DNA of 64,000 bases from Treponema denticola (GCF_024181405.1 NZ_CP051302.1:1550001-1614000); one strand, 5' to 3'. Shown: positions 1-8,084, numbered from the stretch's first letter. Made by a program: numbers and translations. Notes: generated by a model not told the origin, from the sequence alone.

Positions 1-168
1 TGTAAGAATGGCAAGTTTTAAAGGGTCGGAAACCTTAGAAGTTTGCTTCACTTGGTCTAAAACATTTAGATAGTGATTGTAAATTCGGCTTAGGTATTCA
101 TCGGTTTCATTGGCTTGAATGGCAAAGGAAGTTCCCAATACGTCGATATTTAATTGTCCTTTGCTCAT
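1..168 (-). CDS. zapA: Cell division protein ZapA, N-terminal part (runs off the left edge)
   Basis: The open frame begins at an ATG at 166-168 and runs off the window, giving 56 residues. It starts MSKGQLNIDVLGTSF, followed by a helical stretch with LSRIYNHYL. This is the family pattern for ZapA (an Ile/Val-rich strand, then a long helix), the small cytoplasmic protein that bundles FtsZ at the division ring. The start lies 5 bp after the stop of a ZapB-like coiled-coil gene, so the two are probably translated together at the end of the infC-rpmI-rplT unit. The C-terminal coiled coil is outside the window. Family assignment comes from pattern recognition on a fragment. Confidence 0.72.
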   Translation of the reverse strand, partial: MSKGQLNIDVLGTSFAIQANETDEYLSRIYNHYLNVLDQVKQTSKVSDPLKLAILT

Positions 169-173
169 TTTAC

Positions 174-638
174 CTAAAATATATCCATCTGTTTACTTGC
201 ATCGGAGGATTGTCCCAGTACATCATCAAGGTCTTTTTGAAGATTACCGGAAACGGGTTCTTCCGAAACAGGATCTGCAGCGGGAGCTTGTTGTGAAGAG
301 GTTTTAGGAGAAGGCGTAGAAAAAGGCTCCGGTTTAGATCCGGCTGAAACAGGGGCTGCGGTTTCAAATTCAGAGGCCGAAGGCCTCGTTTCATGTTTTT
401 TTGTATAAGAGGCATCTTCAAACGCACTTAATTGGTTAAGTGCGTTGATTATTCCTTCCTCGATCTTAGATTGGTCATCCTTAAAAACTATTATAAGCTT
501 CTCCAATTCGGAAATTCGTCTATCTCTAGCTTCAATTTCCTTTTTTAGAGCATCTTTTTCGGTATGAAGGCTTTTTATCATCTGTACAGCTCTTTCTACC
601 TTGTTTTCAAGGAGCCTTACCTGATCGAGATTGAGCAT
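174..638 (-). CDS. ZapB-like coiled-coil cell division protein
   Basis: 154 residues. Residues 1-75 are a continuous charged coiled coil (LDQVRLLENKVERAVQMIKS, then a heptad-rich KKEIEARDRRISELEKL stretch) similar in style to ZapB. Residues 85-135 are a Pro/Ser/Ala-rich, probably disordered linker, and the protein ends in a short acidic helix with a hydrophobic tail (MDIF). The start ATG has GGAG six bases upstream. It lies 1 bp after rplT and 5 bp before zapA on the same strand. The zapA neighbour and the N-terminal coil support a divisome role, but coiled coils score easily against one another, so the ZapB assignment is an inference. The long disordered tail is not present in E. coli ZapB, which has about 81 residues. 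Confidence 0.6.
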   Translation of the reverse strand: MLNLDQVRLLENKVERAVQMIKSLHTEKDALKKEIEARDRRISELEKLIIVFKDDQSKIEEGIINALNQLSAFEDASYTKKHETRPSASEFETAAPVSAGSKPEPFSTPSPKTSSQQAPAADPVSEEPVSGNLQKDLDDVLGQSSDASKQMDIF

Positions 639-639
639 A

Positions 640-999
640 TCAGACTCCTAAGGCCTTTTTTGAAGCTTCCACAACAGCCTTAAAAGCGGTAGGATCTTCG
701 ATAGCCATGTTTGAAAGGGCCTTTCTGTTTAATTGGATTCCGGCCTTGTTCATTCCGGCAATAAAGCGAGAATAGGTAATACCCTCAGCTCTAACGGCTG
801 CATTGATACGGGTAATCCATATCTGCCTCATATCGCTTTTTTTATCTTTTCGTCCTACATAGCTGTGAAGCAAGGCCTTTCGAACTGCATCGCGGGCAGC
901 CTTAAAATTGGTACCGCGGCGGCCTCTAAAGCCCTTGGCTTGCTTTAATATAGCTTTTCTTCTTGTAATTCTTCTATCACTACTTGTTGATCTTGACAT
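640..999 (-). CDS. rplT: 50S ribosomal protein L20
   Basis: 119 residues, the normal length for bL20. The basic N-terminus carries the family signature ([20 protein letters not shown]) and the C-terminal part has [21 protein letters not shown]20 binds 23S rRNA early in 50S assembly, and in other bacteria it can also repress its own operon. The start is preceded by AGGAG. The order infC-rpmI-rplT is the standard bacterial one. I see no obvious mRNA mimic of the rRNA site between rpmI and rplT by eye, so autoregulation is not claimed here. Confidence 0.98.
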   Translation of the reverse strand: MSRSTSSDRRITRRKAILKQAKGFRGRRGTNFKAARDAVRKALLHSYVGRKDKKSDMRQIWITRINAAVRAEGITYSRFIAGMNKAGIQLNRKALSNMAIEDPTAFKAVVEASKKALGV

Positions 1000-1029
1000 T
1001 ATAAACTCCTGACTTCTATTTCAAATAAA

Positions 1030-1230
1030 TTAACCGTAGGGTAATAGCTGCTTGCGCATCTTCATGCTGTCAGCCTCTGAAAGAATGGCCGATTTCTTAA
1101 GACGGCGTACCCGTTTTTGAGATTTTTTAGTCATAATATGACCCTTGTTCATCTGCTTGTATTTTACCTTACCGCTTGCAGTAAGAGAAAATCTTTTTTT
1201 AGCAGCTCTTTTACTCTTCATCTTAGGCAT
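1030..1230 (-). CDS. rpmI: 50S ribosomal protein L35
   Basis: 66 residues starting MPKMKSKRAAKKRF, with the standard bL35 pattern including GHIMTKKSQKRVRRLKK. The frame is open four codons further upstream (from a TTG), but that TTG-GAG-GTA stretch contains the ribosome-binding site GGAGG for the ATG at 1228-1230, so the ATG is the real start. It is the second gene of the infC-rpmI-rplT operon. Confidence 0.97.
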   Translation of the reverse strand: MPKMKSKRAAKKRFSLTASGKVKYKQMNKGHIMTKKSQKRVRRLKKSAILSEADSMKMRKQLLPYG

Positions 1231-1256
1231 AAGTACCTCCAAAATTTATTATAAGC

Positions 1257-1784
1257 TTATTTTTTTTGTTTTGGACTCAATGTCATAGACATTGTCCGTC
1301 CTTCCATAGCAGGTTTTTTCTCGAGGGTACAGGCTTCTTCACCCCCCAGTTTTTCCAAAACCTTGTTTAAAACTTCATAACCGAGCTCAGTATGAGCAAG
1401 TTCGCGTCCCCAAAAACGCACGGTTACCTTTACTTTATCGCCGCCGTCAAGAAATTTTTTAATATGCGAGGATTTAAACTCAAGATCATGGTCGTGTATC
1501 TTAGGCTGCATTCTGATTTCTCTCATCATCTGCTGCTTTTGATTTTTCTTGGAGTCACGGAGCTTTTTCTCCATTTGAAATCGATATTTACCGTAATCTA
1601 TTATTTTGCAAACCGGAGGCTTCGCGGTAGGTGCAACTTCAACAAGGTCAAGTCCGGCTTCTGCGGCCATTTTTACAGCCTCAATAGTGGGAACAATACC
1701 CGCTTGTTCTCCATTAACCCCGATTAACCTAACCTCTCTCACGCGGATTTGATCATTTATCCGCAAACCTTTTACTTCAGCCAA
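1257..1784 (-). CDS. infC: Translation initiation factor IF-3, TTG start
   Basis: 175 residues counted from a TTG at 1782-1784. The N-terminal domain starts [20 protein letters not shown], the middle carries [12 protein letters not shown], and the C-terminal domain has [12 protein letters not shown] and ends KQKK. IF-3 binds the 30S subunit and rejects wrong start codons. The frame is open up to 1868, but that part overlaps a clear promoter (-35 at 1863-1868, -10 at 1840-1845), so it cannot be translated from that promoter. The TTG has a strong AGAAGGAG five bases upstream and gives the usual IF-3 length. A non-AUG start is typical of infC in other bacteria (AUU in E. coli), where it lets IF-3 repress its own translation. 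Confidence 0.95.
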   Translation of the reverse strand: MAEVKGLRINDQIRVREVRLIGVNGEQAGIVPTIEAVKMAAEAGLDLVEVAPTAKPPVCKIIDYGKYRFQMEKKLRDSKKNQKQQMMREIRMQPKIHDHDLEFKSSHIKKFLDGGDKVKVTVRFWGRELAHTELGYEVLNKVLEKLGGEEACTLEKKPAMEGRTMSMTLSPKQKK

Positions 1785-1839
1785 CGATTCTCCTTCTGCA
1801 CCCTTTCCTATCGGTGCGATATAATAAAATTTAGGGTTC

Positions 1840-1868
1840 ATTATATCGAAAATAAAAAAAATAGTCAA
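1840..1868 (-). promoter_or_regulatory. Promoter of infC-rpmI-rplT
   Basis: Reading the minus strand: TTGACT (1863-1868), a 17-bp spacer and TATAAT (1840-1845). The predicted transcript start is near 1833, leaving a leader of about 50 nt before the infC TTG. It is back to back with the EcfT promoter. Confidence 0.85.
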
Positions 1869-1891
1869 GGCTAGGACGACGAAAAACTATA

Positions 1892-1920
1892 TTGACAAAG
1901 TTGTAATTTTCGGTTAATAT
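1892..1920 (+). promoter_or_regulatory. Promoter of the ECF transporter operon, leaderless-type spacing
   Basis: TTGACA (1892-1897), a 17-bp spacer and TAATAT (1915-1920). An ATG follows exactly 7 nt after the -10 box, so transcription would start at or within a base of the start codon. Confidence 0.8.
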
Positions 1921-1927
1921 GTCGCCC

Positions 1928-2767
1928 ATGTCTAACAATATGATATGCTTAAATTCGGAAATAAAAAGCGGAATCTTTTATACCGAAAAATCAAACGAGT
2001 TTACAGCTCTGGCAGAGCAAATAAGAGTCTACACTTCAAAAAAACGGACTATCTTGGATCCGAGAACAATAGTGTTTTTGAACATTATGCTTTCACTCAT
2101 AACTACGATTTCTTCGTCTATTTCTGCAAATATTTTTATTTTTTTGGTGTCTTTGGGCATTGTATGCCTTTTTAAGATGTACAAAAAGGCAGTAAAATAT
2201 ATCTTCATATTCTTTTTAGCGCTCGCTCTTCCTTTTGCGATAAAAGCCCTGTCCGGCTTTCCCATACAGTTTTTGATTAACTCCGTTTCTCTTATTGCCA
2301 TGGGTGTGCAAAAATTTTTACCCTTCCTTATGGCGGCAATGGTAATTTTTAACAAGGTGGATACAAAAAGCCTCGTAAGCTCTCTAAACAAAATGAAGCT
2401 CCCAAAGGGAATAATGCTCGGCTTTACGGTTGCTGTACGTTTTTTGCCTACCATAAAAAAAGAGATGACCATAATCACAAACAGCATGAAAATGAGAGGA
2501 ATCGAAATAGGAACAAAAAATATCTTTTTTCATCCGATCCAAAGTCTGGAGTACGCCCTCGTTCCGGTTCTTTTTAGAGCAACCTCGCTTGCAGACGACA
2601 TGACTGCTGCAGCCCTCGTAAAAGGAGCCGAATCCCCAAAAACTTCAGCAGAGCTTTTTAAAATCAAATTCGGAATAATCGATTATGTCTTTGCCCTATC
2701 ATCCATTTTTGTTGTCGGTGCCGCAATCATATTCGACTTCGATTCCGTATTTATGAGGCTCTTTTAA
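1928..2767 (+). CDS. ecfT: ECF transporter transmembrane component EcfT
   Basis: About 279 residues. After a polar N-terminal 45 residues come several hydrophobic segments. The C-terminal cytoplasmic half has the EcfT coupling-helix type motifs GFTVAVRFLPTIKKE and a later ALVPVLFRATSLADDMTAAA (the two Ala/Arg-rich stretches that contact the ATPases). EcfT links the substrate-binding S component to the ATPases in vitamin or metal uptake. The frame opens at an ATG at 1919, but that codon overlaps the -10 box, so I choose the ATG at 1928. It is the first gene of a three-gene operon: the ATPase follows after 11 bp and the S component after that. The substrate is not deducible. Confidence 0.88.
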   Translation: MSNNMICLNSEIKSGIFYTEKSNEFTALAEQIRVYTSKKRTILDPRTIVFLNIMLSLITTISSSISANIFIFLVSLGIVCLFKMYKKAVKYIFIFFLALALPFAIKALSGFPIQFLINSVSLIAMGVQKFLPFLMAAMVIFNKVDTKSLVSSLNKMKLPKGIMLGFTVAVRFLPTIKKEMTIITNSMKMRGIEIGTKNIFFHPIQSLEYALVPVLFRATSLADDMTAAALVKGAESPKTSAELFKIKFGIIDYVFALSSIFVVGAAIIFDFDSVFMRLF

Positions 2768-2778
2768 AGGACGATAAA

Positions 2779-4287
2779 ATGAATACGGCAGTAGAATTAA
2801 AAGATGTTTCTTTTATATATGAATCCTCAAAAGACGGAAGAGCAAATTTAAAAAAGACTTCTCTTAATATCAAAAAAGGAGAATTCTTACTTGTTACGGG
2901 CATAAGCGGCTGCGGAAAATCTACGCTGACAAAATGCATCAACGGCCTTATTCCTCGGTTTTACGAAGGAGAATTTTCAGGTTCCGTTTTTATCAATGAA
3001 AAAGATATTTCGAATTTCAGCATAGATGAAATTTCAAAAGATATAGGCTCGGTTTTTCAGTCTCCTAAGAGTCAGTTTTTTACAGATGACGTAATTTCGG
3101 AGCTCAGTTTTCCTTGCGAAAACTACGGAATTTCCCGCGATGAAATTATAGAAAGGATTGCCGAAGTTTGTTCCATTTTACATATCGAAAATCTTTTAAC
3201 CGAAAAACTTGAGAGTCTCTCGAACGGGCAAAAACAAAAAATAGCTATTGCCTCGATTTTAACCTTAAGGCCTAAGATTATAGTCCTTGATGAACCCTCG
3301 TCCAATCTGGATTTTAACTCTATCCTTATCCTGTCCGATATTTTAAAAATTTTAAAACAAAGAGGCTTTACCATAATCATAGCGGAGCACCGCCTTCATT
3401 ATCTAAAGGATCTTTTTGACAGAGTTATCTATATAAATGAAGGAAGTATACAAAGCGAATATAGCCGAGATGAATTTTTAGCCCTTACAAATACGGAGTT
3501 AAATTCTAAAGGCTTAAGAAGTTTACATCTTTTTACAAATGAAAATGAAGCGGAACCCATCGGCCATGAACCTAATAAATTTAACTCCGATACGGAAGCC
3601 GAAAAAATATGCAGCCTTTCGGATATTTCGTTTTCGTTTAAAGACGGAACCGAAATTTTAAACTCGGTTAACTTAGACCTTTACAAAAACGACATTGCCG
3701 CCCTTACCGGAAAAAACGGAGCGGGAAAAACAACTCTCGCAAAAATCATATCGGGTATTTACCGCCAATCTGCCGGAAGCATTAAATTCGAAGAAAAAAT
3801 TTTAAACGAAAAGGAAAGAGTGAGCCGCACAAATTTTGTTCTTCAAGATGTTGAATATCAGCTTTTCGGTGCCGATGTTTTTTCAGAGCTTTTGATAGGA
3901 AACAAACAGCTTGAAAACGTAAACGAAAAAATAGAAAAAGCTTTAAAGAAGCTCAACCTTTACGATTATAAAGATGAGCATCCCTTTTCTCTTTCGATGG
4001 GACAAAAACAGAGGCTTATAATTGCTGCGACCTATGTTAGAGGCTGCCCGCTTACAATTCTTGATGAACCGACAAGCGGCTTGGATTACGGAAACATGGT
4101 CAGGGTGGGAGAACTTATCGAAGAGATAGCCGAGACTTCGGCAGTGCTTATAATAACTCATGATTTTGAATTTATCTCGAAGATATGCAACAGGTTAATT
4201 CTTCTAAAGAATAAAAAAATAGCCTTAGATTCAAGGCTTGAAAAAAACGATAAAAAACTGGAAAGTATTTTTTCCACATATTTATAA
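2779..4287 (+). CDS. ecfA: ECF transporter ATPase, two ABC domains fused in one chain
   Basis: 502 residues with two complete ATP-binding cassettes. Domain 1 (about 1-240) has Walker A GISGCGKST near 46, signature LSNGQKQK near 147 and Walker B IIVLDEPSSNLD. Domain 2 (about 275-500) has Walker A GKNGAGKTT, signature LSMGQKQR and Walker B LTILDEPTSGLD. This is the EcfA1/EcfA2 pair as a single polypeptide, which powers import through EcfT. AAGGA lies upstream of the ATG. It is flanked by ecfT (11-bp gap) and the S component (15-bp gap), so the operon supplies a complete dedicated transporter. Confidence 0.93.
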   Translation: MNTAVELKDVSFIYESSKDGRANLKKTSLNIKKGEFLLVTGISGCGKSTLTKCINGLIPRFYEGEFSGSVFINEKDISNFSIDEISKDIGSVFQSPKSQFFTDDVISELSFPCENYGISRDEIIERIAEVCSILHIENLLTEKLESLSNGQKQKIAIASILTLRPKIIVLDEPSSNLDFNSILILSDILKILKQRGFTIIIAEHRLHYLKDLFDRVIYINEGSIQSEYSRDEFLALTNTELNSKGLRSLHLFTNENEAEPIGHEPNKFNSDTEAEKICSLSDISFSFKDGTEILNSVNLDLYKNDIAALTGKNGAGKTTLAKIISGIYRQSAGSIKFEEKILNEKERVSRTNFVLQDVEYQLFGADVFSELLIGNKQLENVNEKIEKALKKLNLYDYKDEHPFSLSMGQKQRLIIAATYVRGCPLTILDEPTSGLDYGNMVRVGELIEEIAETSAVLIITHDFEFISKICNRLILLKNKKIALDSRLEKNDKKLESIFSTYL

Positions 4288-4302
4288 ATTATGGAGGACT
4301 TT

Positions 4303-4908
4303 ATGGAAAAGTCAAACAAATTTAAAACAAAGGATTTTGTTTTTATCGGAATAATGACCGTAGTTTATATTGCGGTCTTTATGGTCATAGGTTTTGTTAC
4401 TGCGGCAATAAATCCCTTTTTACATGCCTTTTCGCCTGCTATCACCGGGCTTGTCGTCGGAACAATTTATTTGTTTTTGGCTATCAAGGTTCCCAAATTC
4501 GGTGTCTTTACGATCAGCCAGCTTTTACTCATTATGATTGTTTTGATTTTGGGAATGGGATATCTTCCATGGCTGATAGGTATGTTTATCGGAGCCTTGC
4601 TGGGCGACATAGCAGCCAATACCTCAAAGTATAAGAACAAGTATACGATAGCCATTGCAAGCGGCTTTATATGCTTGGGAAGTGCTTCAGGAGGCGTTAT
4701 TCCGGTCCTCTTCTTTGTAGAGCATTATAAAAAATTCTGCTTTGAAAGAATGCAGATGAATGAAGCTCAGGTGGAACAAAGCATTGCAGCAAGCGCAGGA
4801 TACCTCGGAGTCATTATCCTGATTGTGACATTTGTCTTGGGCTTTGCAGGAGTTCTTATAGGCTCCAAAATATTAGGAAAACATTTTAAAAATTCCGGAA
4901 TAAAATAA
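4303..4908 (+). CDS. ECF transporter S component, Trep_Strep (MptB-like) family
   Basis: About 201 residues with five to six hydrophobic segments (for example VFIGIMTVVYIAVFMVIG, LLLIMIVLILGMGYLPWLIG and YLGVIILIVTFVLGFAGVL). It resembles the Trep_Strep integral membrane family known from Treponema and Streptococcus, which acts as the substrate-binding component of ECF importers. The ATG at 4291 is actually the Shine-Dalgarno region (ATGGAGGACTTT), so translation should start at 4303. The immediate position after ecfT and ecfA supports the role. Substrate unknown. Confidence 0.85.
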   Translation: MEKSNKFKTKDFVFIGIMTVVYIAVFMVIGFVTAAINPFLHAFSPAITGLVVGTIYLFLAIKVPKFGVFTISQLLLIMIVLILGMGYLPWLIGMFIGALLGDIAANTSKYKNKYTIAIASGFICLGSASGGVIPVLFFVEHYKKFCFERMQMNEAQVEQSIAASAGYLGVIILIVTFVLGFAGVLIGSKILGKHFKNSGIK

Positions 4909-4942
4909 GGCAAAGGTCAAACACCAAATTCAAATGTCAATT

Positions 4943-5068
4943 AAATAAACCGCGGCGGACGCAAAGAGCACAAGAGAAATTTAAAGATAATAATACTACG
5001 GCATCCTCAAATTTCTTTGCACTATTTACCAAGTTGTGCGGAAGCTCAACTCTCTCTGCGGTTTATTT
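4943..5068. repeat. Imperfect 126-bp palindromic element in an intergenic gap
   Basis: The 303-bp gap 4909-5211 contains outer arms AAATAAACCGC (4943-4953) and GCGGTTTATTT (5058-5068), with inner matching blocks (GCAAAG and AAATTT on one side, AAATTTCTTTGC on the other). The left arm continues as GGCGGACGCAAAGAGCACAA, a style seen in short palindromic repeats dispersed in many bacterial genomes. It has no coding potential. It could be a MITE-like relic or a structured 3' region for the ECF operon. Confidence 0.6.
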
Positions 5069-5152
5069 ATCAATCAGCCAATCTTTAATAGTGCGTTTTC
5101 CTTGTAGTACTCATAAGACCGGTAAACATAATAATAAGCATCAAACAAGCTC

Positions 5153-5181
5153 TTGACGATTCCCGTTTTTTTAAATATAAT
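5153..5181 (+). promoter_or_regulatory. Promoter of the GNAT acetyltransferase gene
   Basis: TTGACG (5153-5158), a 17-bp spacer and TATAAT (5176-5181). The gene start at 5212 has its own GAGGAAAG ribosome-binding site. Confidence 0.8.
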
Positions 5182-5211
5182 TTTTCTCAATAAAAAAACA
5201 CGAGGAAAGTT

Positions 5212-5766
5212 ATGTACATCAAAAAACTTATCGGAAAAAAATGTTATCTTGCCCCAATGAGGATTGAAGATGCGGAAAAATATGCTGTCTGGGCAAACGA
5301 TCAGGAAGTGTCTGAATATCTTAACTTTGCTTCTTCGATTATAAGCCTTGAAGCCGAGCGCATTATAATCGATAGGATTTCAAAAGAGCATAATTACGCA
5401 ATAGTAGATTCCGAGACAGATGAGCTTATAGGAAATATGGGGCTTATGAGTATCAATCATATAAATAGAACGGCTGAGCTCGGTATCTTTATAGGTAACA
5501 AGGCCTACTGGTCAAAGGGATACGGTACCGAGGCTATGCGCCTTCTCATAAACTATGCCTATCAAAAACTAAACCTACACAATATAACCTTAAATGTATA
5601 TTCTTATAATGAAAGAGCTGTTAAGGCTTACGAAAAGGTTGGCTTTAAAAAAATAGGAGCAAGAAGAGGAGCTCTAATCCGTAATCGTAAAATGCACGAC
5701 ATAATCTTAATGGATATTATCCCTGAGGACTTTTACGCAAAGCATCCTGAGTTTGAAATAGTTTGA
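5212..5766 (+). CDS. GNAT-family N-acetyltransferase (RimJ/RimL-like)
   Basis: 184 residues. It has the GNAT fold landmarks: a beta-strand-rich acceptor region (GNMGLMSINHINRTAELGIF), the acetyl-CoA loop region KGYGTEAMRLLINYAYQKL near 103-121, and the closing NERAVKAYEKVGFKKIG near 138-154. Proteins of this type acetylate N-termini of ribosomal proteins, small molecules or antibiotics, and the acceptor cannot be read from the sequence. It is a single gene with its own promoter upstream; the next gene starts 44 bp later with another promoter. Confidence 0.88.
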   Translation: MYIKKLIGKKCYLAPMRIEDAEKYAVWANDQEVSEYLNFASSIISLEAERIIIDRISKEHNYAIVDSETDELIGNMGLMSINHINRTAELGIFIGNKAYWSKGYGTEAMRLLINYAYQKLNLHNITLNVYSYNERAVKAYEKVGFKKIGARRGALIRNRKMHDIILMDIIPEDFYAKHPEFEIV

Positions 5767-5774
5767 TCTATAGA

Positions 5775-5802
5775 TTGATTTATCGGAAAAACTTCTTAGA
5801 AT
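5775..5802 (+). promoter_or_regulatory. Promoter close to the m5C methyltransferase start
   Basis: TTGATT (5775-5780), a 16-bp spacer and TAGAAT (5797-5802), ending 8 nt before the ATG at 5811. This spacing implies an absent or nearly absent leader. An AAGAGG just before the ATG could instead serve as a poorly spaced ribosome-binding site. Confidence 0.55.
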
Positions 5803-5810
5803 AAGAGGCT

Positions 5811-6602
5811 ATGAAAAAGCAAAAATTAAGCGGAGCTGAAGGCTTTGAAAGCTATTATCTTTCGATTTTTGGGGAAAGATGGCAGGGCTTAAAAGCCGCC
5901 CTTTTAGAAGAAAAGAAGCCGGAAGCTTACAGCGAAAACCTCATACAAAACTACTATTTGGATTATGCAAGCATTCAGGCGGCAAGAGCCACGCCTGTCC
6001 TTGAAGAAGGAAGCTGCCTAGACATGTGTGCCGCCCCCGGAGGGAAAACCTTAGTCCTTTTAAGCAGGATTAAAGAGAATGCCGAAATACAGGCAAACGA
6101 ACTTTCTGCCGATAGACGGAACAGGCTTATAAGGGTTCTTGATGAACATTTAAGCGAAGAAACTCGAAAACGGATAAAGGTTTCTTCCTATGATGCTTCC
6201 CGAATGCCCCGCTACGGCCAAGAACTTTATGATAGAATTTTACTGGATGCCCCCTGCTCTTCCGAGAGGCATGTGCTCCAAAACGAAAAATACCTGAAAC
6301 AGTGGACTGAAGCCCGCATAAAAAATTTAAGCCAAAGACAGTGGGCTCTTTTATCGGCGGCCTTTTTGCTTCTTAAGCCTAAGGGTTTTTTAGTTTATTC
6401 GACCTGTGCCCTCGCCGATGAAGAAAACGATTTTTTAATCGAAAAGCTTATAAAAAAGTATAAAGAAAAAGTAAGGCTTGAAGACAAGCTCGATAGCCTA
6501 GGCCCCATTTCCCCCGAAAAAACAAGATACGGATTCCGCTTTCTTCCCGATAAGGCGGATGGAACCGGGCCTATTTATTTTTCTCTTATTCAAAAGAATT
6601 AA
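5811..6602 (+). CDS. RNA m5C methyltransferase, RsmB/RsmF (NSUN) family
   Basis: 263 residues, short for the family because the N-terminal RNA-binding and C-terminal PUA-like domains are missing. It has SAM motif I DMCAAPGGKT (near 71-80), motif IV DAPCSSERH (near 147-155) and the motif VI catalytic Cys in VYSTCALADEEND (near 195-207). Two cysteines (PCSSE and STC) are the known pair for release and catalysis in m5C RNA methyltransferases. The compact catalytic-only layout and the SSERH motif recall mitochondrial NSUN-type enzymes. The target is probably rRNA or tRNA, unproven. It ends 2 bp from the convergent zinc peptidase gene. Confidence 0.87.
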   Translation: MKKQKLSGAEGFESYYLSIFGERWQGLKAALLEEKKPEAYSENLIQNYYLDYASIQAARATPVLEEGSCLDMCAAPGGKTLVLLSRIKENAEIQANELSADRRNRLIRVLDEHLSEETRKRIKVSSYDASRMPRYGQELYDRILLDAPCSSERHVLQNEKYLKQWTEARIKNLSQRQWALLSAAFLLLKPKGFLVYSTCALADEENDFLIEKLIKKYKEKVRLEDKLDSLGPISPEKTRYGFRFLPDKADGTGPIYFSLIQKN

Positions 6603-6604
6603 GC

Positions 6605-7285
6605 TCATCTTCTATCCCGCGAAATTAAAATTAAGCGCAATAAGTTTGCCATAGCTGTGAGGGCTGAGGCCACATAAGTTAAGGCTGCAGCCGATAAAAC
6701 TTTTTTTGCACCCTTAAGTTCTTCTTGGTTTAAAACGGCATTGTGTTCCAAGACTTTTAGAGCACGCCTTGAAGCGTCGATTTCAACAGGAAGGGTTATA
6801 AGATAGAATAAGACTGCACAAGCAAAAAGGATAATGCCTATGTTAAGAAGCAAATTCATTCTAAAGATAATACCTGCAAGAGCTAAATAGGGGCCGGCCG
6901 TTGAACCTATGTTTGCAACCGGCACCAAGGTGCTGCGTAAGACCAAGGGGCCGTATTTTTCCTTATCCTGAATGGCATGTCCGGTTTCGTGGGCAGCGAC
7001 TCCTACAGCTGCTATCGAGGTCTTATCGTATACCGGATCAGACAAGCGTAAAACCTTGTGAGAGGGATCATAGTGGTCGCTTAAACTCCCCCCGATTCTT
7101 TGGATGCTTACATCAGAAATGGAATTTGATCTAAGCAGAAGAGCGGCAGCTTCCTTACCCGATATCTTCCTCATGGTCTGCACTTGGGAATATTTTGAAA
7201 AGGCAGACTTTACCTTAAATTGTGCATACAAGGATAAGAGCAAGGTCGGAACAACCAAAACCAAATAATAATAATCGAAATACAT
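6605..7285 (-). CDS. Membrane zinc metallopeptidase (YugP family)
   Basis: 226 residues. An N-terminal membrane segment (YYLVLVVPTLLLSLYA) is followed by the zinc-site helix VAAHETGHAIQDKE (HEXXH type) near 100-113, and then further membrane segments (LLLNIGIILFACAVLFYLI and a C-terminal hydrophobic stretch). This is the layout of the YugP/DUF-type neutral zinc metallopeptidase family of unknown substrate. An upstream TTG in frame is really the GGAGG ribosome-binding site, so I place the start at the ATG 7283-7285. It lies 35 bp downstream of a lipoprotein gene on the same strand, probably co-transcribed. Confidence 0.85.
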   Translation of the reverse strand: MYFDYYYLVLVVPTLLLSLYAQFKVKSAFSKYSQVQTMRKISGKEAAALLLRSNSISDVSIQRIGGSLSDHYDPSHKVLRLSDPVYDKTSIAAVGVAAHETGHAIQDKEKYGPLVLRSTLVPVANIGSTAGPYLALAGIIFRMNLLLNIGIILFACAVLFYLITLPVEIDASRRALKVLEHNAVLNQEELKGAKKVLSAAALTYVASALTAMANLLRLILISRDRR

Positions 7286-7320
7286 AAACACCTCCAAAAA
7301 ATTTAGAATTTAACCTTGAC

Positions 7321-8028
7321 TTAGAATTTGACCTCAACGAAGATGGGGTCTCTTACACAAAGTAACTCGGATAGGGGAATATCCACGGTTCCCTTATTTC
7401 CGTCTTTAGAAGAATAACCGAATGGCGTAATCTTGATGCTTTTAATTTTTTTAGGACAGGTAATAGAAACATGAAACTTCGATTTTTTTAGATCGGAGGC
7501 CAGCTTGTCTCCATAGGCAGCCTTAATAAGCTCTTCATATTCCGCAGTTCCTATAGGCTCACCCGTTATGGCCGGGGCCATTAACAGTTCTATATATTCC
7601 CTGTCGTCCTCGGAAAGCAAATTTACAAATTCTTTTATATTGTCGGGGCCTATACTCAAGGACAAAAGACCTGTCTTCATATCGGTTTTTACAAAAGAGC
7701 TTTCACTATCCATGTCCTTATTCATGATTTTTATTTTTGCATTTATACCCGCTATCGAATTGGTAGTCATGTTTAAAACTTTGATTCCCTTAGATTCGAG
7801 CTGCTGTTTTATTTCCTCAGTATTAAAGATAGAAGGGCTTTTAACCTTTTCTTCTTCGGTAAACTGAGCCGCATTTTCGAGAAGGGCATCTATTGTTTTC
7901 CCTGTTTGAATATCCAAGGTTACGACAACATCTCCCGATGCCTGAACAAAGACATCGGCTTTTGGAGCACATGCCGTCAAAGCAAGACCTACAATCAACA
8001 CAAGCATAATGGTTTTAATATATTTCAT
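7321..8028 (-). CDS. Lipoprotein of unknown function
   Basis: 235 residues from the ATG at 8026-8028 (GGAGA about eight bases upstream; a GTG two codons earlier is less well placed). Residues 1-22 form a lipoprotein signal with lipobox LTAC. The mature part is mixed alpha/beta with no motif I recognise. It has its own promoter (8056-8084) and precedes the YugP-type peptidase gene by 35 bp, so the two may work together at the membrane, but that is only contextual. Confidence 0.8.
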   Translation of the reverse strand: MKYIKTIMLVLIVGLALTACAPKADVFVQASGDVVVTLDIQTGKTIDALLENAAQFTEEEKVKSPSIFNTEEIKQQLESKGIKVLNMTTNSIAGINAKIKIMNKDMDSESSFVKTDMKTGLLSLSIGPDNIKEFVNLLSEDDREYIELLMAPAITGEPIGTAEYEELIKAAYGDKLASDLKKSKFHVSITCPKKIKSIKITPFGYSSKDGNKGTVDIPLSELLCVRDPIFVEVKF

Positions 8029-8055
8029 TTTCACTTCTCCTATTTATTTATACCA

Positions 8056-8084
8056 TATATAGATATAAAGTACAATAAAGTCAA
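8056..8084 (-). promoter_or_regulatory. Promoter of the lipoprotein-zinc peptidase unit
   Basis: Minus strand: TTGACT (8079-8084), a 17-bp spacer and TATATA (8056-8061). Confidence 0.7.
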
